Below are positions 1 to 13,100 of a DNA stretch of 64,000 nucleotides, piece by piece; position 1 is the first letter of the stretch; every line of letters starts with the position of its first letter. The translations under genes were made by a program, and so were the position numbers. The notes beneath the pieces were generated by a model. The model was not told where the DNA came from, did not search any database, and saw only the letters and a list, made by a program, of their open reading frames with translations. Source of the stretch: Mytilus californianus (Eukaryota > Mollusca > Bivalvia > Mytilida > Mytilidae); the NCBI RefSeq assembly GCF_021869535.1, contig NW_026262690.1, positions 61,264,995 to 61,328,994 of the forward strand. The letters are read 5' to 3'.

Positions 1-1982
1 TAATTCGTAAGGTTTAAGACAAAAGAGAACTTTCATTCTTTACATCAAATAAGATTTTAAAATGATATATGTTTTTTACAGAATAGTCAATAATAGCTCA
101 AAAGTCTCCAGTTAAGGTGCATTTAAAAAACATATGATACAAAGTATATTTACATATGGGGAGTTTATAAACCCATAAAATAAAAGAAAAGTTAAGATTG
201 AGCAAAACGAAGCCAACCAAAACTGGGAGTGAATTTTGCTCCGAAAACGTAAGCGATTCCTGCGAAGGTAGTGACACTAGCCGTTTTACTCATAATATAA
301 TATGATAATTAAAAGTCATAATGGACGAAAAAGCATTATACAATAGTGATTTGATAAATATCTCTTAACAATATAATTTTATAAACTAAAGTACATGCTA
401 GTTCTCCAACCCTAAAAACGACAAGACGTGAAAGCATGAAACGAAGATATGAGTAGTATTTTTGGACCAAATAAACTCAAGATTATAATCAAAATAAACA
501 ACAGAGATATTGAAAATAAGAATATTACGAAAAATCACAAGTATATACATCAGCAGGGTAAGCAATGTCTGGTCATTTACTGGCACCTGTCTTTTTGTCT
601 GTGAAAAGTAAATTGTTAAAGCGTAATCTGTGAAATGTTCATGAACGAGAAAGGGAGGACGGAATTGTGGCTATATCTAATGGAACATGTATGTGATCAT
701 CATTAATCGGATGTTCCCTAACTTTAAATCAAGTTATGGTTTCGACACTACAACTTCCGAAGAGACCACTTCACCTTTGTCATTGAGAAACATTCATTAA
801 ATATGTTCCTTGTAAGCAGCAACCCTCTCTATCTATGAGTCTATTAAAATTTTAACAGGAATTTAAATATTTGGAATACCGAATCAAAGTCATAATACCT
901 CTGGAACTAACAAAGACACAGATTTGTACTGTTAGATTAAGGTTGATTAATTGATTGCTTGTTAAACGTCTAGTGGCAAATATTTCACGCATTTTCAGGA
1001 AAAGAACAAACTTACAATTAATTCGAAAAGGTAGCTGCTGCATTGTAGGTAGACCGGTACGAAGGGAATGAATTTGGAATGCCACTAGAAAATGAGGGTT
1101 TGTTAGATATGGACCGAAATGTTACCTTGCAACGAGGCATCACATGTAACGTCTCCATTCCGACTGGACGTGCCTGTGTATTTATGCAAGTCGCACACCA
1201 AACGGTAGGCCCACTTTAGCAAGGATTTTACTGCTTGACTGGAGAAATCCATGGATGACCATATTTTCATACCCCAGTTACATCTAGAGGTTAAGAAGAA
1301 AGGCATATGTTTATAGCCTTCATCGTACAATAACTGTTAACTTATGTCAAGTAGTCATTCAACAACCACAAATAAACAACCCTTAATAACTAGCAAGAGG
1401 AGTTGATGGCTGTATAAGTATACAGGGAACAATTTTACTTATTGCTACAGTTTATTGTTTCTGTATGTGGCAATACAATTTTTCAATACATCACTATCGC
1501 ACTTTAAAACTTGTACAACCTTACTTCAGTCCCAATTTAAGTGTATGTTACGTTGACTTTTGCTCGCAAAATGAAGTTTAATTATCTCTGAAGCGTCAAT
1601 CAAAGATCAAATTGTATGTACAGATACTTTTGAGGGTAAACGTGTGATAGTTCATGGTTTATTCGGTAGACCTATGTCTTTAGGTAGAACAACTGTTTCA
1701 ATCGGAATATCACTATTGACCAGTATTTATATATAAGCATAAATGCTAAAAAGATGCATGCTAGAATATGTCTGTTTCGTTTTATATAGGTATATAGATT
1801 AATATTGACAGTCAATTATTTTGCGAGGATATGTTTTTTTTTTAAAGAGGGGCATTTTAAACTCAGTAAGTATTATGTGACACCTTTATCATATCGGTTT
1901 TTTCTTTAAAATAAATGATCTTATAATCTGGCAATTCTAAGTATACCTACAAATATTAAGCTAGGGAAACTTCAAGCTAATA
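1..1982. other. Non-coding stretch upstream of the globin gene
   Basis: No gene is supported here. The open frames are short, on the minus strand, and have neither splice context nor recognisable motifs. The DNA is AT-rich without an obvious long tandem array. A 5'-UTR exon of the globin gene could lie here, because the first coding exon is preceded by a splice acceptor, but I could not place it. Confidence 0.5.
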
Positions 1983-2680
1983 TAATTACATTACATGTAT
2001 GTTTCATTATAATACGTTATTTTGATTGGCTAACAGCAATACCGCATCATTATGAAATTAACCTTCATTTCAAAATGAATTGTAACATTCATGATGACAC
2101 GAGCTTCCACAATAACAGGTAAATAAAAGAAAAACTTGATAGAAATCGTGGTTTCATGATCCTAGCAAAAAATGTAATTATATGTATTGAATGCTTCTTT
2201 TAGTAATTGTATAGGGTTGTAAAAGCGTTGACCGTGCGCACATTTTTAGAATGAAGCGCTTCTGCTCTTCATACAAAATGTTCTTCGGTCGACGCTTTTA
2301 CACCCCAATAAATTTACAAAAAGAAGCTTTCAATTTTTAAATAATTACATTACATGTATGTTTCATTATAATACGTTATTTTGATTGGGTAACATCAATA
2401 TCGCGTCATTCTGAAATTAACCTTCATTTCAAAATGAAATGTAACATTCATGATGACACGAGCTTCCACAATAAAGTGCACAGGTAAATAAAAGAAAAAC
2501 TTGATAGAAACCGTGTTTTCATGATCCTAGAAAAAAAATATGATTATAAGTATTGCATGCTTCGTTTAGTAATTTAGGGTTGTAAAAGCGTTGACCGTGC
2601 GCACATTTAAAAAAAATACAAAATGTACTTCGGTCAACGCTTTTACACTCCAATAAATTTACAAAAAGAAGCATTCAACT
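1983..2680. repeat. Tandem duplication (period 359 bp) carrying a hairpin
   Basis: A segment starting with TAATTACATTACATG is repeated at an offset of 359 bases (1983 and 2342) with few differences. Each copy ends in an imperfect hairpin: GTAAAAGCGTTGACCG pairs with CGGTCGACGCTTTTAC about 60 bases further on (2219-2305 and 2580-2650). The hairpins look like short MITE-type palindromes that were copied with the duplication. Confidence 0.75.
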
Positions 2681-4029
2681 CTTAAGTGAAGCAAAAAGTA
2701 CAATAAGTGTTCAACAATGCTTTTTGATACCAAAGGCTGTGTAAAAGTTTTGTTGAAATCAAGTTCGAAGTTTAGTATAAATTGTCCGATACAAGATGCC
2801 AATACCCCTTGTAGATGAAAATAACATGACTTTGTGTAAACACATAGAAACGTTATGAGCAAGTATAAAAGATGTCACAACGTTTCTATTTTGTTGTGTT
2901 TCATTAAAATCCAGCAACTGATGAAAGAATAAGTTGCTAGGTAAAATGGGAAAGAACAAACGGATGATCTGAGATGAGAAGACAATGTTCCATATCCTTC
3001 TTTTTTATAATTCAATTAGCCTGTAAAGCGTGTGAATAATAGTTTCCGGATATATTGATGTGAGCCACAGATATTCATTGATATTTGTTCCTTTAATGCC
3101 GTTGTACTAATTTGTCTTGAAAAACCCCACTTAAATACATATTAATCATGCGGAACAGGAATTTCTAACTCTTGTCGAGAATAGATCTTTATTACAGGGG
3201 TTAATAGTGTTACTTTTTTGTTCTATTTTTTGTTCTTGCTTTTTCTTTTTTTAAATGTAGATATATTTCTTGTGTTGTTGATGAAGTCTTATTTTTTCTT
3301 TCTGTCTACTATACTTTATTTGTTGTCTTCTTTGATTTACGGTTTCTAATAGCCTCCTTATAAGCAAAACTTGCGCAAAGGATCTGTATTTTGATCAGAT
3401 TGCTTTGATATTTCGTTAATTGTGTCCTACATGTCAGTCAAGGTCCAGCTTTTAAAGATAACTTTAACCCGAAAATATGGGCTAGTTTCCGTTGTATATA
3501 ATTTAGATGAAGCAAAACTACTTGTTTGACCTCTTACATCTTTGTTTCTATAGCTATAGTGGCCTCTTACCAAATGTAAATATGGTTGATTTTAACAAAA
3601 TACTTAACTTTTTACTATTGAAGTGAGTAATGAAATTTGGAACAAAAAAGGCCAACAATGTCATTCGTATGTATTTTACTGGCATTCAAAGTATTCAAAA
3701 ACAATTCATTCAGTTAAATCTTTATTGAAATCAAATAGTTCACTTCACTACTGTTTAATACTAATATATCTACCCTAAAATTATAAAATCAAACCTAATA
3801 TAGGTACTCGAGGGACATTTATTGTGTGAAAACCAATAACCAAAGATGATCTATCAAATAGACTTTGATTAAGGAATAGAAAAAAATTAATAAAAATGGG
3901 ATATAATAAAGTGAATACGGATTACAATTTTTCATATAAACTGATCACTCATTTCATACGCAAATTATGGTGTCAAGGGTCTTTTAATGATGTAAGAAAA
4001 TAATATTTTAGATTTTGCAATATTCACAG
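2681..4029. other. Intergenic or 5' intron sequence before the globin exon
   Basis: No gene is seen. The stretch ends in a good splice acceptor (pyrimidine-containing tract and CACAG at 4025-4029), so at least its 3' part is probably an intron in the 5' UTR of the globin gene. Confidence 0.45.
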
Positions 4030-4165
4030 GTGGAATGGGTTGTTCTGGGTCTACAGGACCACAGCCTGGACTCACAGACAGTCACAAGACTACAGTTAAA
4101 AAGTCATGGGCCAATTTTGTCAAGAAGGGAGATTTGACAGACCTAGGAATGCCAATGTTTATAAA
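4030..4165 (+). CDS. Globin exon 1 (N-terminus, helices A-B)
   Basis: The acceptor CACAG at 4025-4029 is followed by five untranslated bases and ATG at 4035. The coding part is 131 nt (43 codons plus 2 nt) and ends before the donor GTAAGT at 4166. It encodes the MGCSGS lipidation motif, a short flexible leader, and the A-helix with its conserved Trp. The acceptor immediately before the start codon implies an upstream non-coding exon. Confidence 0.9.
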
Positions 4166-7100
4166 GTAAGTTAGGAATGGTATAGATGGGTTGCTTTTAT
4201 AGGAAATTTGTATACAGTTTGTAGTGTTAAACCTTTTTTTCATGAAAATAGAAGAAAAAAATGTTGTTTCCTTTCGGTAAAATGCAATAAGTATATTATA
4301 TTCAACTTAAATAAAGTTTTCTGAAATGCGTCAATAACAATAAAGATACACCAACCAACAAAAGAACCTCACGTAAATATGGCCCCCTTTAGGTAAAACA
4401 GCAAGTATTCAAGCTTGCGATAACAAGAAAATATGCATCGAAAGAAAAATTGAAAGTATAGTCCACTATATAAAGAAATAAAGAAATAAATACGAGAACA
4501 TTTAGAATATAATTGTTTTTCTAGATAAGTTTTGCTGTCACGATTCATGTTATCAGTACACTGACAGGTTATTGCCTTCACAAAGGTATTAATTTCAGTA
4601 GTTTATAAAATATTTATACTGGTACCATGATATTTGACAGTTTATCTCGCTCACATCAACCATGTAATTGATACCACGAATTGAAAACAAATCAGTAGAA
4701 CACAATAATATATTAGAAGCAAAAGAGAAAAATATTCAGCTTCACGCAGTAAACAGGCAATCGAAATGAATTTTGTCTGCTTTCGGATTGAACCGTGAGA
4801 GTTATCTGTATTTCAGTGATATATATATTTTTATAAACGCTTATTAATCAAGTAAGCCATTTATTGGAATAAATATAGTTCCGTACAACTTTAATTTCTT
4901 TTCTTTATTTGAGTCTCTTCTTTAAATAAAAGAAATGACTATTCTAATTGAGTAGTATCATAATGATTTTAATGTTGATTTTGTGTTTAATTTATGTTGC
5001 AACTAATTCTGTCATAGTACATGGACAGGAACGTAATCTGTGAGAGTACTTACGAATGGTGTTACATTAAAATTCCATATATCGGTAATCAAAACGACTA
5101 CAAAAAGCCGAGAAAACTCAAACATTCAATCAATACTTTTAAAAATTTATTTGTCAATAAAAATAAAAGCAGTAAATGGTCGTAAATGATATCAAATTCT
5201 CCGAAATAGTTAACATACTTGCGCAAGGTGTAAAAAAGTAAAAAGGAAACCAGCTTGCCATGAACATACAGACCTTTGGTTACGTTTGCTGTAAAAAATG
5301 TTTTCGTGTAGTGTTATGAGCTCACATCATGCCCGTTGGTTCTCTTTTGAATGGTTTCAAATGTTTTATTAAGTTTTTTTTATAGTTTACTTTACGGTAT
5401 TGGTATTACTCAGTGTTGAAGGCAGTACGGTGACTGTGAGTAACTGAATCCTTTCTCATATAGTTGTCTTTTTTGCAATCATACCAAATCTCATTATTTT
5501 CTTAGTGATAAATGGTATGGACACTTATCACAAAGGAAGACCTGTAATGCTATTTTTCTTTTGTGTTTTATTTGGTTGCTACACAATTGACTTATTTCCA
5601 ACATTCGCCCTAGTTTTGTTGGTTTTCCTGTTTAGATTGTTTTACACTAGTCATTTTGGGGCCCTTTATAGCTTGCTGTTCGGTGTGAGCCAAGGCTCCG
5701 TGTTAAAGGCCGTACTTTGACCTATAATTGTTAACTTTTTATACATCGTGACTTGGATGGAGAGTTGTCTCATTGGCACTCATTCCACATCTTCTTATTT
5801 ATATTAATGTGTTTTTCTAATGTATTCCATTTATTTGATTTGCCAATCGTTTGCCGTCTACCGTCAATGAAATAAATATATATTCTGTCAAAATCAATAA
5901 ACTTTAACTTTAAAATTTTTGTTTTGTTTTGTTTTGTTTGATTGTTTTTGAGTGAATCCCTCGGTGAGTTTTGGTAGCTTCTATGGCACAAGGATAAAAG
6001 TTACGCTGAAACGGTTAAAAATATGTTTCTACGCGACAAAAATAGTGCATTATATACGGAAGAGTTAACATACTTGCGCAAGGTTGTAACAAAGTAAAAA
6101 TTTTGACTTTTTGATCGACAATATATTCTATATGAATATGAGTTTTTTTTAAGGTTCATGATTAGACTATGTTGATAGACATTGTCATGACAGTGTCAAA
6201 AGTAAAAAAAGTAATAAAGAATCGAAATGGATTTTGGTTTACTCTGGTCACCTTACATATATATTGTGTGTGAGTACCTCTGGTCACCTTACACAGATAC
6301 TGACATTAGTTCATCATGGTCACCCAACTCAGATATTGACTTCAGTTTTCTCTGGTCACCTTACACAGATATTTAATTTGATGCCCTCTGTTCTCTTGAC
6401 ACAGATGTTGACTGGTGACACATATATTGACTTTGGTTACCTCAGGTCAACTTACACAGATATTGACTATGGTTACCTCTAATCATCTTACACTGATGTT
6501 CTAATCTAATCACTTTATATTAGAACCACACTGATTCTATCAGAAAATACACTGAAGATCACTGAAGATGATATTATCAAAATGCTGGACTTTTTGATCG
6601 ACAATATATTTATTGAGTTTGGAGGATTGATATTTCAACAGACAGTCGGTATGCCAATGGGTACTAATTGTGCGCCACTACTGACCAATTTGTTTTTGTA
6701 CTCATATGAAGCAAAATTCATTCAGAACTTTCTAAAAGACAAAAAGTACCTTGCGAAATTCTTTAATTTTACTTTTAGATATATTGATGATGTCCTTTAT
6801 CACTGAATAACCCATATTTCAATCAATAATTTCATCTCATATATCCCAGTGAACTTGAAATTAAGGATACTACTGACACTAGAAGGACTGCTTCATACCT
6901 TGGTCTTTTACTCAATATTGACATAGATGGACTTCACACTAAAATCTATGATAAACGGGATGATTTCAACTTCCCTATTATCAATTTCCCATTTCTCAGC
7001 AGTAACATGCCCCATCGTATGGTGTTTACATATCTCAATTGATACGTTATGCTCGTGCATGTTCACACTATACTGAATTCATATACAGGAGTGTGCTCGT

Positions 7101-10100
7101 TACGCAAAAACTGCTCCAACAGAGTTATGAGGAGGAAAGATTAAAAATGACACTGCGTAAATTTTATGGACACCATCACGAATTGGTTGATCTATACGAT
7201 GTGTCTGTGTTTAAACTAATTAACGACATTTTTACCACGTCTTAGATTGTGGTTTACCATCTACGTTGTCTGGTCTGCTAAGTACCGAACGTGACCTATT
7301 CTCGAATATGACTGTTTTGCCGAGTGGGAATTCTCATTGCTATACGAGTATCTCGGTATGTATACATCCAACATTCATGTATTTAGTTATGATGTTTCTT
7401 TTGTCTGGTTGGATATTGTGTTATGTCTTATCGTTTGTGGTATAAATTCTGTATTTTCGGTACATTTCACATATGTCTTATTTGTCAGTATAGTCGAGTT
7501 ACTCGTTGTTCGTCTACAGTGTTTTTGTTTTATGTTGTTTGTTTTCAAGTGTGTTTACTGTTTGGTCTTACATCATCTTGCCTTATATTACAGTTATTTT
7601 ATTTTTATTTTCTATGTAAAAGTTAAGATAATAAATCAGCTATATCATTTATATGATTTTAAGTTTAAAGCTACTATATGCACAGGATTTTTTGTTTATA
7701 CACGGTTTTTGATTTATAAGAAAAACCGACATGGTTAGAAAATACAAATAATAACACCATTACAAACACAATTCCATTTTAATATTCTTGTCATGGTTAG
7801 AAAATACATAAAATAACACCATTACAAACTCAATCCCAATTTTATATTCTTGTACGTGTCTACAATAAAACAAATCTATTCTATTTTTAGAAATTTATCT
7901 GTGATAACATAAACGTCACAAAAATACGTCACTTTTTGTGGCGTTGGTACATTCGTGTGACGTGCAGTTTATACTTCGTTTGTGGTGTACTGGTGTACTG
8001 TCGTAAGGTCATGGGACATGTTTGTTGTTATTCTATGGTTTACATGTTGTAATGTAATATTATATTATTTATTTATGTATTTCTCTGTAACGTTGTCATT
8101 TTAGCGGTATTTTTAACATTGCCATATAAGCGGGAGGTTTGGCTAGCCATAAAACCAGGTTCAACCCACCATTTTTTTCTTATAATGTCCTGTACCAAGT
8201 CAGGAATATGGCAGTTGTTATCGAATAGTCCGTTTCTATGTATGTTGGCGTTTGTTTTTGTTGCAGTTCAGTGTTTCTTTGTTTTCCTCTTGATGTGTTT
8301 CCCTCGGTTTTAGTCTGTAACCCGGATTTGTTTTCGCTTAATCGAATTATGATTATTGAACAGCGGTATACTACTGTTGCCTTTATTTACACATATATTT
8401 AATTTTGTAACTTCTGGTCACCTTACACAGATATTGGCTTTGGTTACATCTAGTCACTTGACACATATAATGACTTTGGTTACCTCCGGTCACCTTACAC
8501 AGATTTGGTCCCTTTGTTCTCTTTACACAAATATCGACTGTTGTTCCCTTTGTTCTCTTTACACAAATATCGACTTTGTTCCCTTTGTTCTCTTTAGACA
8601 AATATTGACCTTGGTTACCTCTGGTCACCTTACACAGATATGGACTATTGTTATATCTGATTACCTTTCACTGATGGTCTTGTCACCTTACACGTATATT
8701 TAATTTGGTTACCTCTGGTCACCTTGCACGGATATTGACAATGTTTACCTCTGGTCACCTTACAATGATGCTCTGATCACATTACACAATTATTCAATTT
8801 TGTTACCTCTGGTCACCTAACACATATATTGACGTTGGTTACCTCAGATCATATCACACAGATATTCATTTTGGTTACATCTGGTCACATAACACCGATA
8901 TTCACTTTGGTTAATTCTGGTAACCTTACACATATAATGACTTGAATTAACTCTGGTCACCTTGCACAGATATTGACTGTGGTAACCTTTGGTCATCTTA
9001 CTAACACATTAGTTAACTTTAGTTACACAATATCACTTAGCACATATATTGATTTTTTACCTCTATATCTGGTCACCTAACACTGATGTACTGATCACTT
9101 GGCACAGATATCACCTTAAACAGATTTGGTTCCCTTTTTTCTCTTTACACAAATGTTGACTTTGATTTCCTTTGTTCTCTTTAGACAGATATTGACTTTG
9201 GTTACCTCTGTTCACCATAATTTCACATATGTTGACTTTGATTACCCATGATCACCTAACATAGATTGTATGGTTGGTTACCTCTGGTCACCTTACACAG
9301 ATATTGACTATTGACCAGAGGTAATCAAAATGAATAATTGTATAATATGACCAGAGACATCATTGTAAGGTGACTAGATGTAACCAAATTCAATATCTGT
9401 GTAAGGTTACCTTTGGTCATCTTACACATATATTTACTTTGGTTACCGCTAGTCACATTGAACAGATATTAAATATGTTTACCTCTAATCACCTTATGAT
9501 GTTCTGGTCACATGACACATATATTTAATTTGCTAATCTCTGGTCACCTAACACATATATTGACATTGGTTACCTGTGGTCACCTTGCAAATATATTGAC
9601 TATGTCCACCTCTGGTCACCTTACAATGATGCTCTGGTCACATTATACAATTTGGTTACTTCTGGTCACCTTACGCATATATTGACTTTGGTTACCTTTG
9701 GTCACCTTGCACATATATTGACTTTGGTTACCTCTGGTCACCTTTCACAGGTATTGACTATGTTCATCCGGAGTCACCTTACAAAGATGTTCTGGCCATA
9801 TTACACAGATATTTAATTTGTTTACCTCTGGTCCCCTAATACATACATTGACGTTGGTTAGCTCTGATCACCTAACACAGATATTGACTTTGGTTTCTTC
9901 TGGTAACCTATGGTCACCTTACACAAACATTGATGTTGGTAACCTCTGGTCAATTTGCACATATATGAACGTTAGTTCATCATGGTCATCTTACTCATAT
10001 GTGACCCGCCATGACATTTCCAGGCTTATGGAGGTATAACCTCATTGATAGAAAAACGTTAACTATGACGTTAAGCACGATATTGCGTCTCAATCGGTAA

Positions 10101-13100
10101 CGTTTGCAAATTTGTTTCTGCACATCAATATGGATACTAAATGTTTGGTTGTACTAAATATGCATTAAATATTTTCCACTGGAAGTTACACAAGCAACAA
10201 ACAACACAATATATGTATTTGGGTAAGATAATAGGGTCTATATAAAAATAAGAAAATGTGGTATGAGTGCCAATGAAACAACTCTCTGCCAGAGACCAAA
10301 TGACCTAGAATGCTATAACATGCAATACTCCCCCATTTGAATCCGAGAAAAGGAGGAATATATCCATTTTGCTTTAATAAAAAAGTGTGTGGGGAATTAC
10401 AAGTTAACAGGTATTGCTTAAATGCTTAAAAAGTAAATGACGGATGTTGTAACGTTCAGACGTAATCAACTTTATACAAAGAAAAACAACTCAAATATTG
10501 ATAAATGACAATTGATGAAAAGGTGGCAAGATGCCCCTTATAGCGAGTTATCCCACATTCCCCTACCCTTAACAAATTTTAAAATAAATAGCTGATTTTT
10601 TGTCCTCTCGTAATACAGCCTTTTCACAACTTTAGAACCTCGGCTAAATCAACAACCCCAATCATTGGAAATATTTCTTTTTTATAGTTTGTAGTCTTCT
10701 TGATACTATTTTGTAGTCTGTAGTCTTCTTGATACTATTGGGGGGCCTCGGTGGCCGAGTGGTCTAAGTAGTTACTACTGTAATCACTAGCCAGTCAACA
10801 CTGAGGGTGAGTTCAAACCCCGCTCGTGCGGGTGCACTCGACTCCAATCTTAATTGACTAGGATTGTCAGTTTTCCTATCGAAGGTCGGTGGTTTTCTAC
10901 GGGCACTCCCGGCTTCCTCCACCAATAAAAACTGACCGCCACGAAATAGCCCAAAAGCGGTGCTTAAAAGTGGCGTAAAAACACCAAAAATCAAATCAAA
11001 TCAAAATCAAATCTTGATACTATTACTACTTCTTATCTATATCGTCTGCAAAAACCGCAACTATCATGTTCTTTTCAACAATTTCTTCGATTATGTTATC
11101 ATTTGTATCGCCATGGTCATCATTTTTCGTTCGGAATTCGAGTTCTTGACATTTAGAATCATTTGTACCTTTTTGAAATTTCCTATCAATTCGTTTTTTC
11201 GCAATCGTATGTTGCTCTATTAAATGAGTTATCACAATTGTAACACGATAAGTCTCAGACAAGAAGATTTGTAACAAAATTTGTGGATATTATTTGGTGT
11301 ATTTTGCGAGTCTGTTCCACGGGCTTACAGTTTATATTGCAACCAAGGCTCTCCGACTTCATCTTCCATAGAAAACTGTCCGATATGATACAACCAAGGG
11401 TGCTAAAAGTTGCGTTAAACACCAAAACACCAAAACTAACAAACCTTTCGATTTGATTTTAAAAAGTAAAATAACAAAAATACCGAACTCCAAGGGAAAT
11501 TCAAAACGGAAAGTCCTTAATAAAATGGCAAAATCAAAAGCTCAAACACAACTTACGAATGGAAAACAACTGTCATATTCCTCACTTGGTACATGCATTT
11601 CCTTATGTAGAAAATGGTGGATCAAACCTGGTTTTATAGCTAGCTAAACCTCTCATTTTAAAAGATATAAATAGCGTCCCGAATTGACAACGCTGAAAAC
11701 GTTAGAAAATCGTTCAGTGGACATACTTGCAAGACATTGGATTTGTTTAAAAACGAAGTCGTTTTGACTCAGCAAATTATCAAAAAGTAAGTTACTGTTT
11801 TGTTGGGTTAAAGTACTATTACGAAAAGCATTCTTGTGTATGCAACAAATCGATTTTTTTAATAAATGACGTTGCAAGTGACAGTTTACTTTTCAAAAGC
11901 GGCGAATTCGACATTGGACATTCTTGCAAGAGATTTGCCAGAAGCGGTTGCAATTTTATTTGTGGTGTGAGTGCTGTAAAAAATCGGTATTGCAATGGTT
12001 TATCTATGTACTTTTGTGAACATAATTTATGAATACGAAATTTCATATAATCTTATATTTTAAAAACCTATATCTTATATTTTAAAAACCTATAAATTTT
12101 GATAATTCACCATTTTCTGAAATCTGATCATGGTGAAGATGATTTATTTTTGCAAAAAATCAACGTTGGCTGTTGCATCAACGCGAATTCAGAATGACGT
12201 AATACTTTGTATATGACGAATATCATTTATACGAATTTCCTCAGATTTTACACTGTGTCGAAGAGCACAAACACCCCTGTAAAAGTTATTATGCGTATAG
12301 TCTGTTACGTCTGACACGCATGTTTTTGAAGTTTTGTGAATATTTTAGTCCACATTTTAGACTATTGTAAAAAGTTATAAAACAATTTGTTGATTTTTTT
12401 GAAACAGTAATACCTACCTAGTCTATGGATATGAATTTTATATTGACTGTACAGATTTATAGAAAAGCTGTTTATAAGTGTGGACTGGTTGATTTCACGA
12501 TATTGACGCAATAACGTGCGTAACGTCACCGATTCACCGCTTCAGCTGGCCCCTAAAAAAATGTGTACTAGTTCAATGAAAGTGGACGTCACACTAAACT
12601 CCAAAACATATAAATGAACTTAAATTAAAACACAGACCAGACTAACAAAGGCCAGAGGCTCCTGACTTGGGACAGGCGCAAAAATGCGGCGGGGTTAAAC
12701 ATGTTTTGTGAGATCTCAACCCTCGTATACCTCTAGCCAATGTAGAATAAACAAACGCACAGCAATACGCACCGTAAAACTCAGTTGACTGAAAGAAGTC
12801 TGAGTCCGATGTCAGAATAAGCAACAAAAGAAACTAAGCAAAATGACAATGATACATACATTAACAAAGGACTACTAACAGTTACTGACATGCCAGCTCT
12901 AGACCTCAATTAAACTGATTGAAAGATTATGTCTTCATCATATGAAAATCAAGCACAATCCCTCCCGTTAGGGGTTTAGTAGCATACCATCATAAAATAT
13001 ATGAGAAGAACATAACCCGTATCATGCCAAAAACTGGTTTTAGAATATTATCTTATATTTTAAAAACCTATATCTTATATTTTAAAAACCTATAAATTTT

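Noticed and set aside
7337-7738. 133-aa hydrophobic open frame (possible membrane protein)
   Set aside because: It lies in the T-rich 3' UTR of the RT pseudogene; T-richness alone gives Phe/Leu/Val/Tyr-rich translation.
8356-8703. Open frames on both strands in the satellite
   Set aside because: Satellite periodicity (36 bp) keeps frames open; no start context or splice support.
8383-9997. CRISPR-like array
   Set aside because: Units are contiguous and degenerate without unique spacers, and the genome is eukaryotic.
10740-10830. Functional tRNA gene (Ser/Leu-like)
   Set aside because: The cloverleaf is degraded, the sequence continues into a SINE body, and it is flanked by target duplications.
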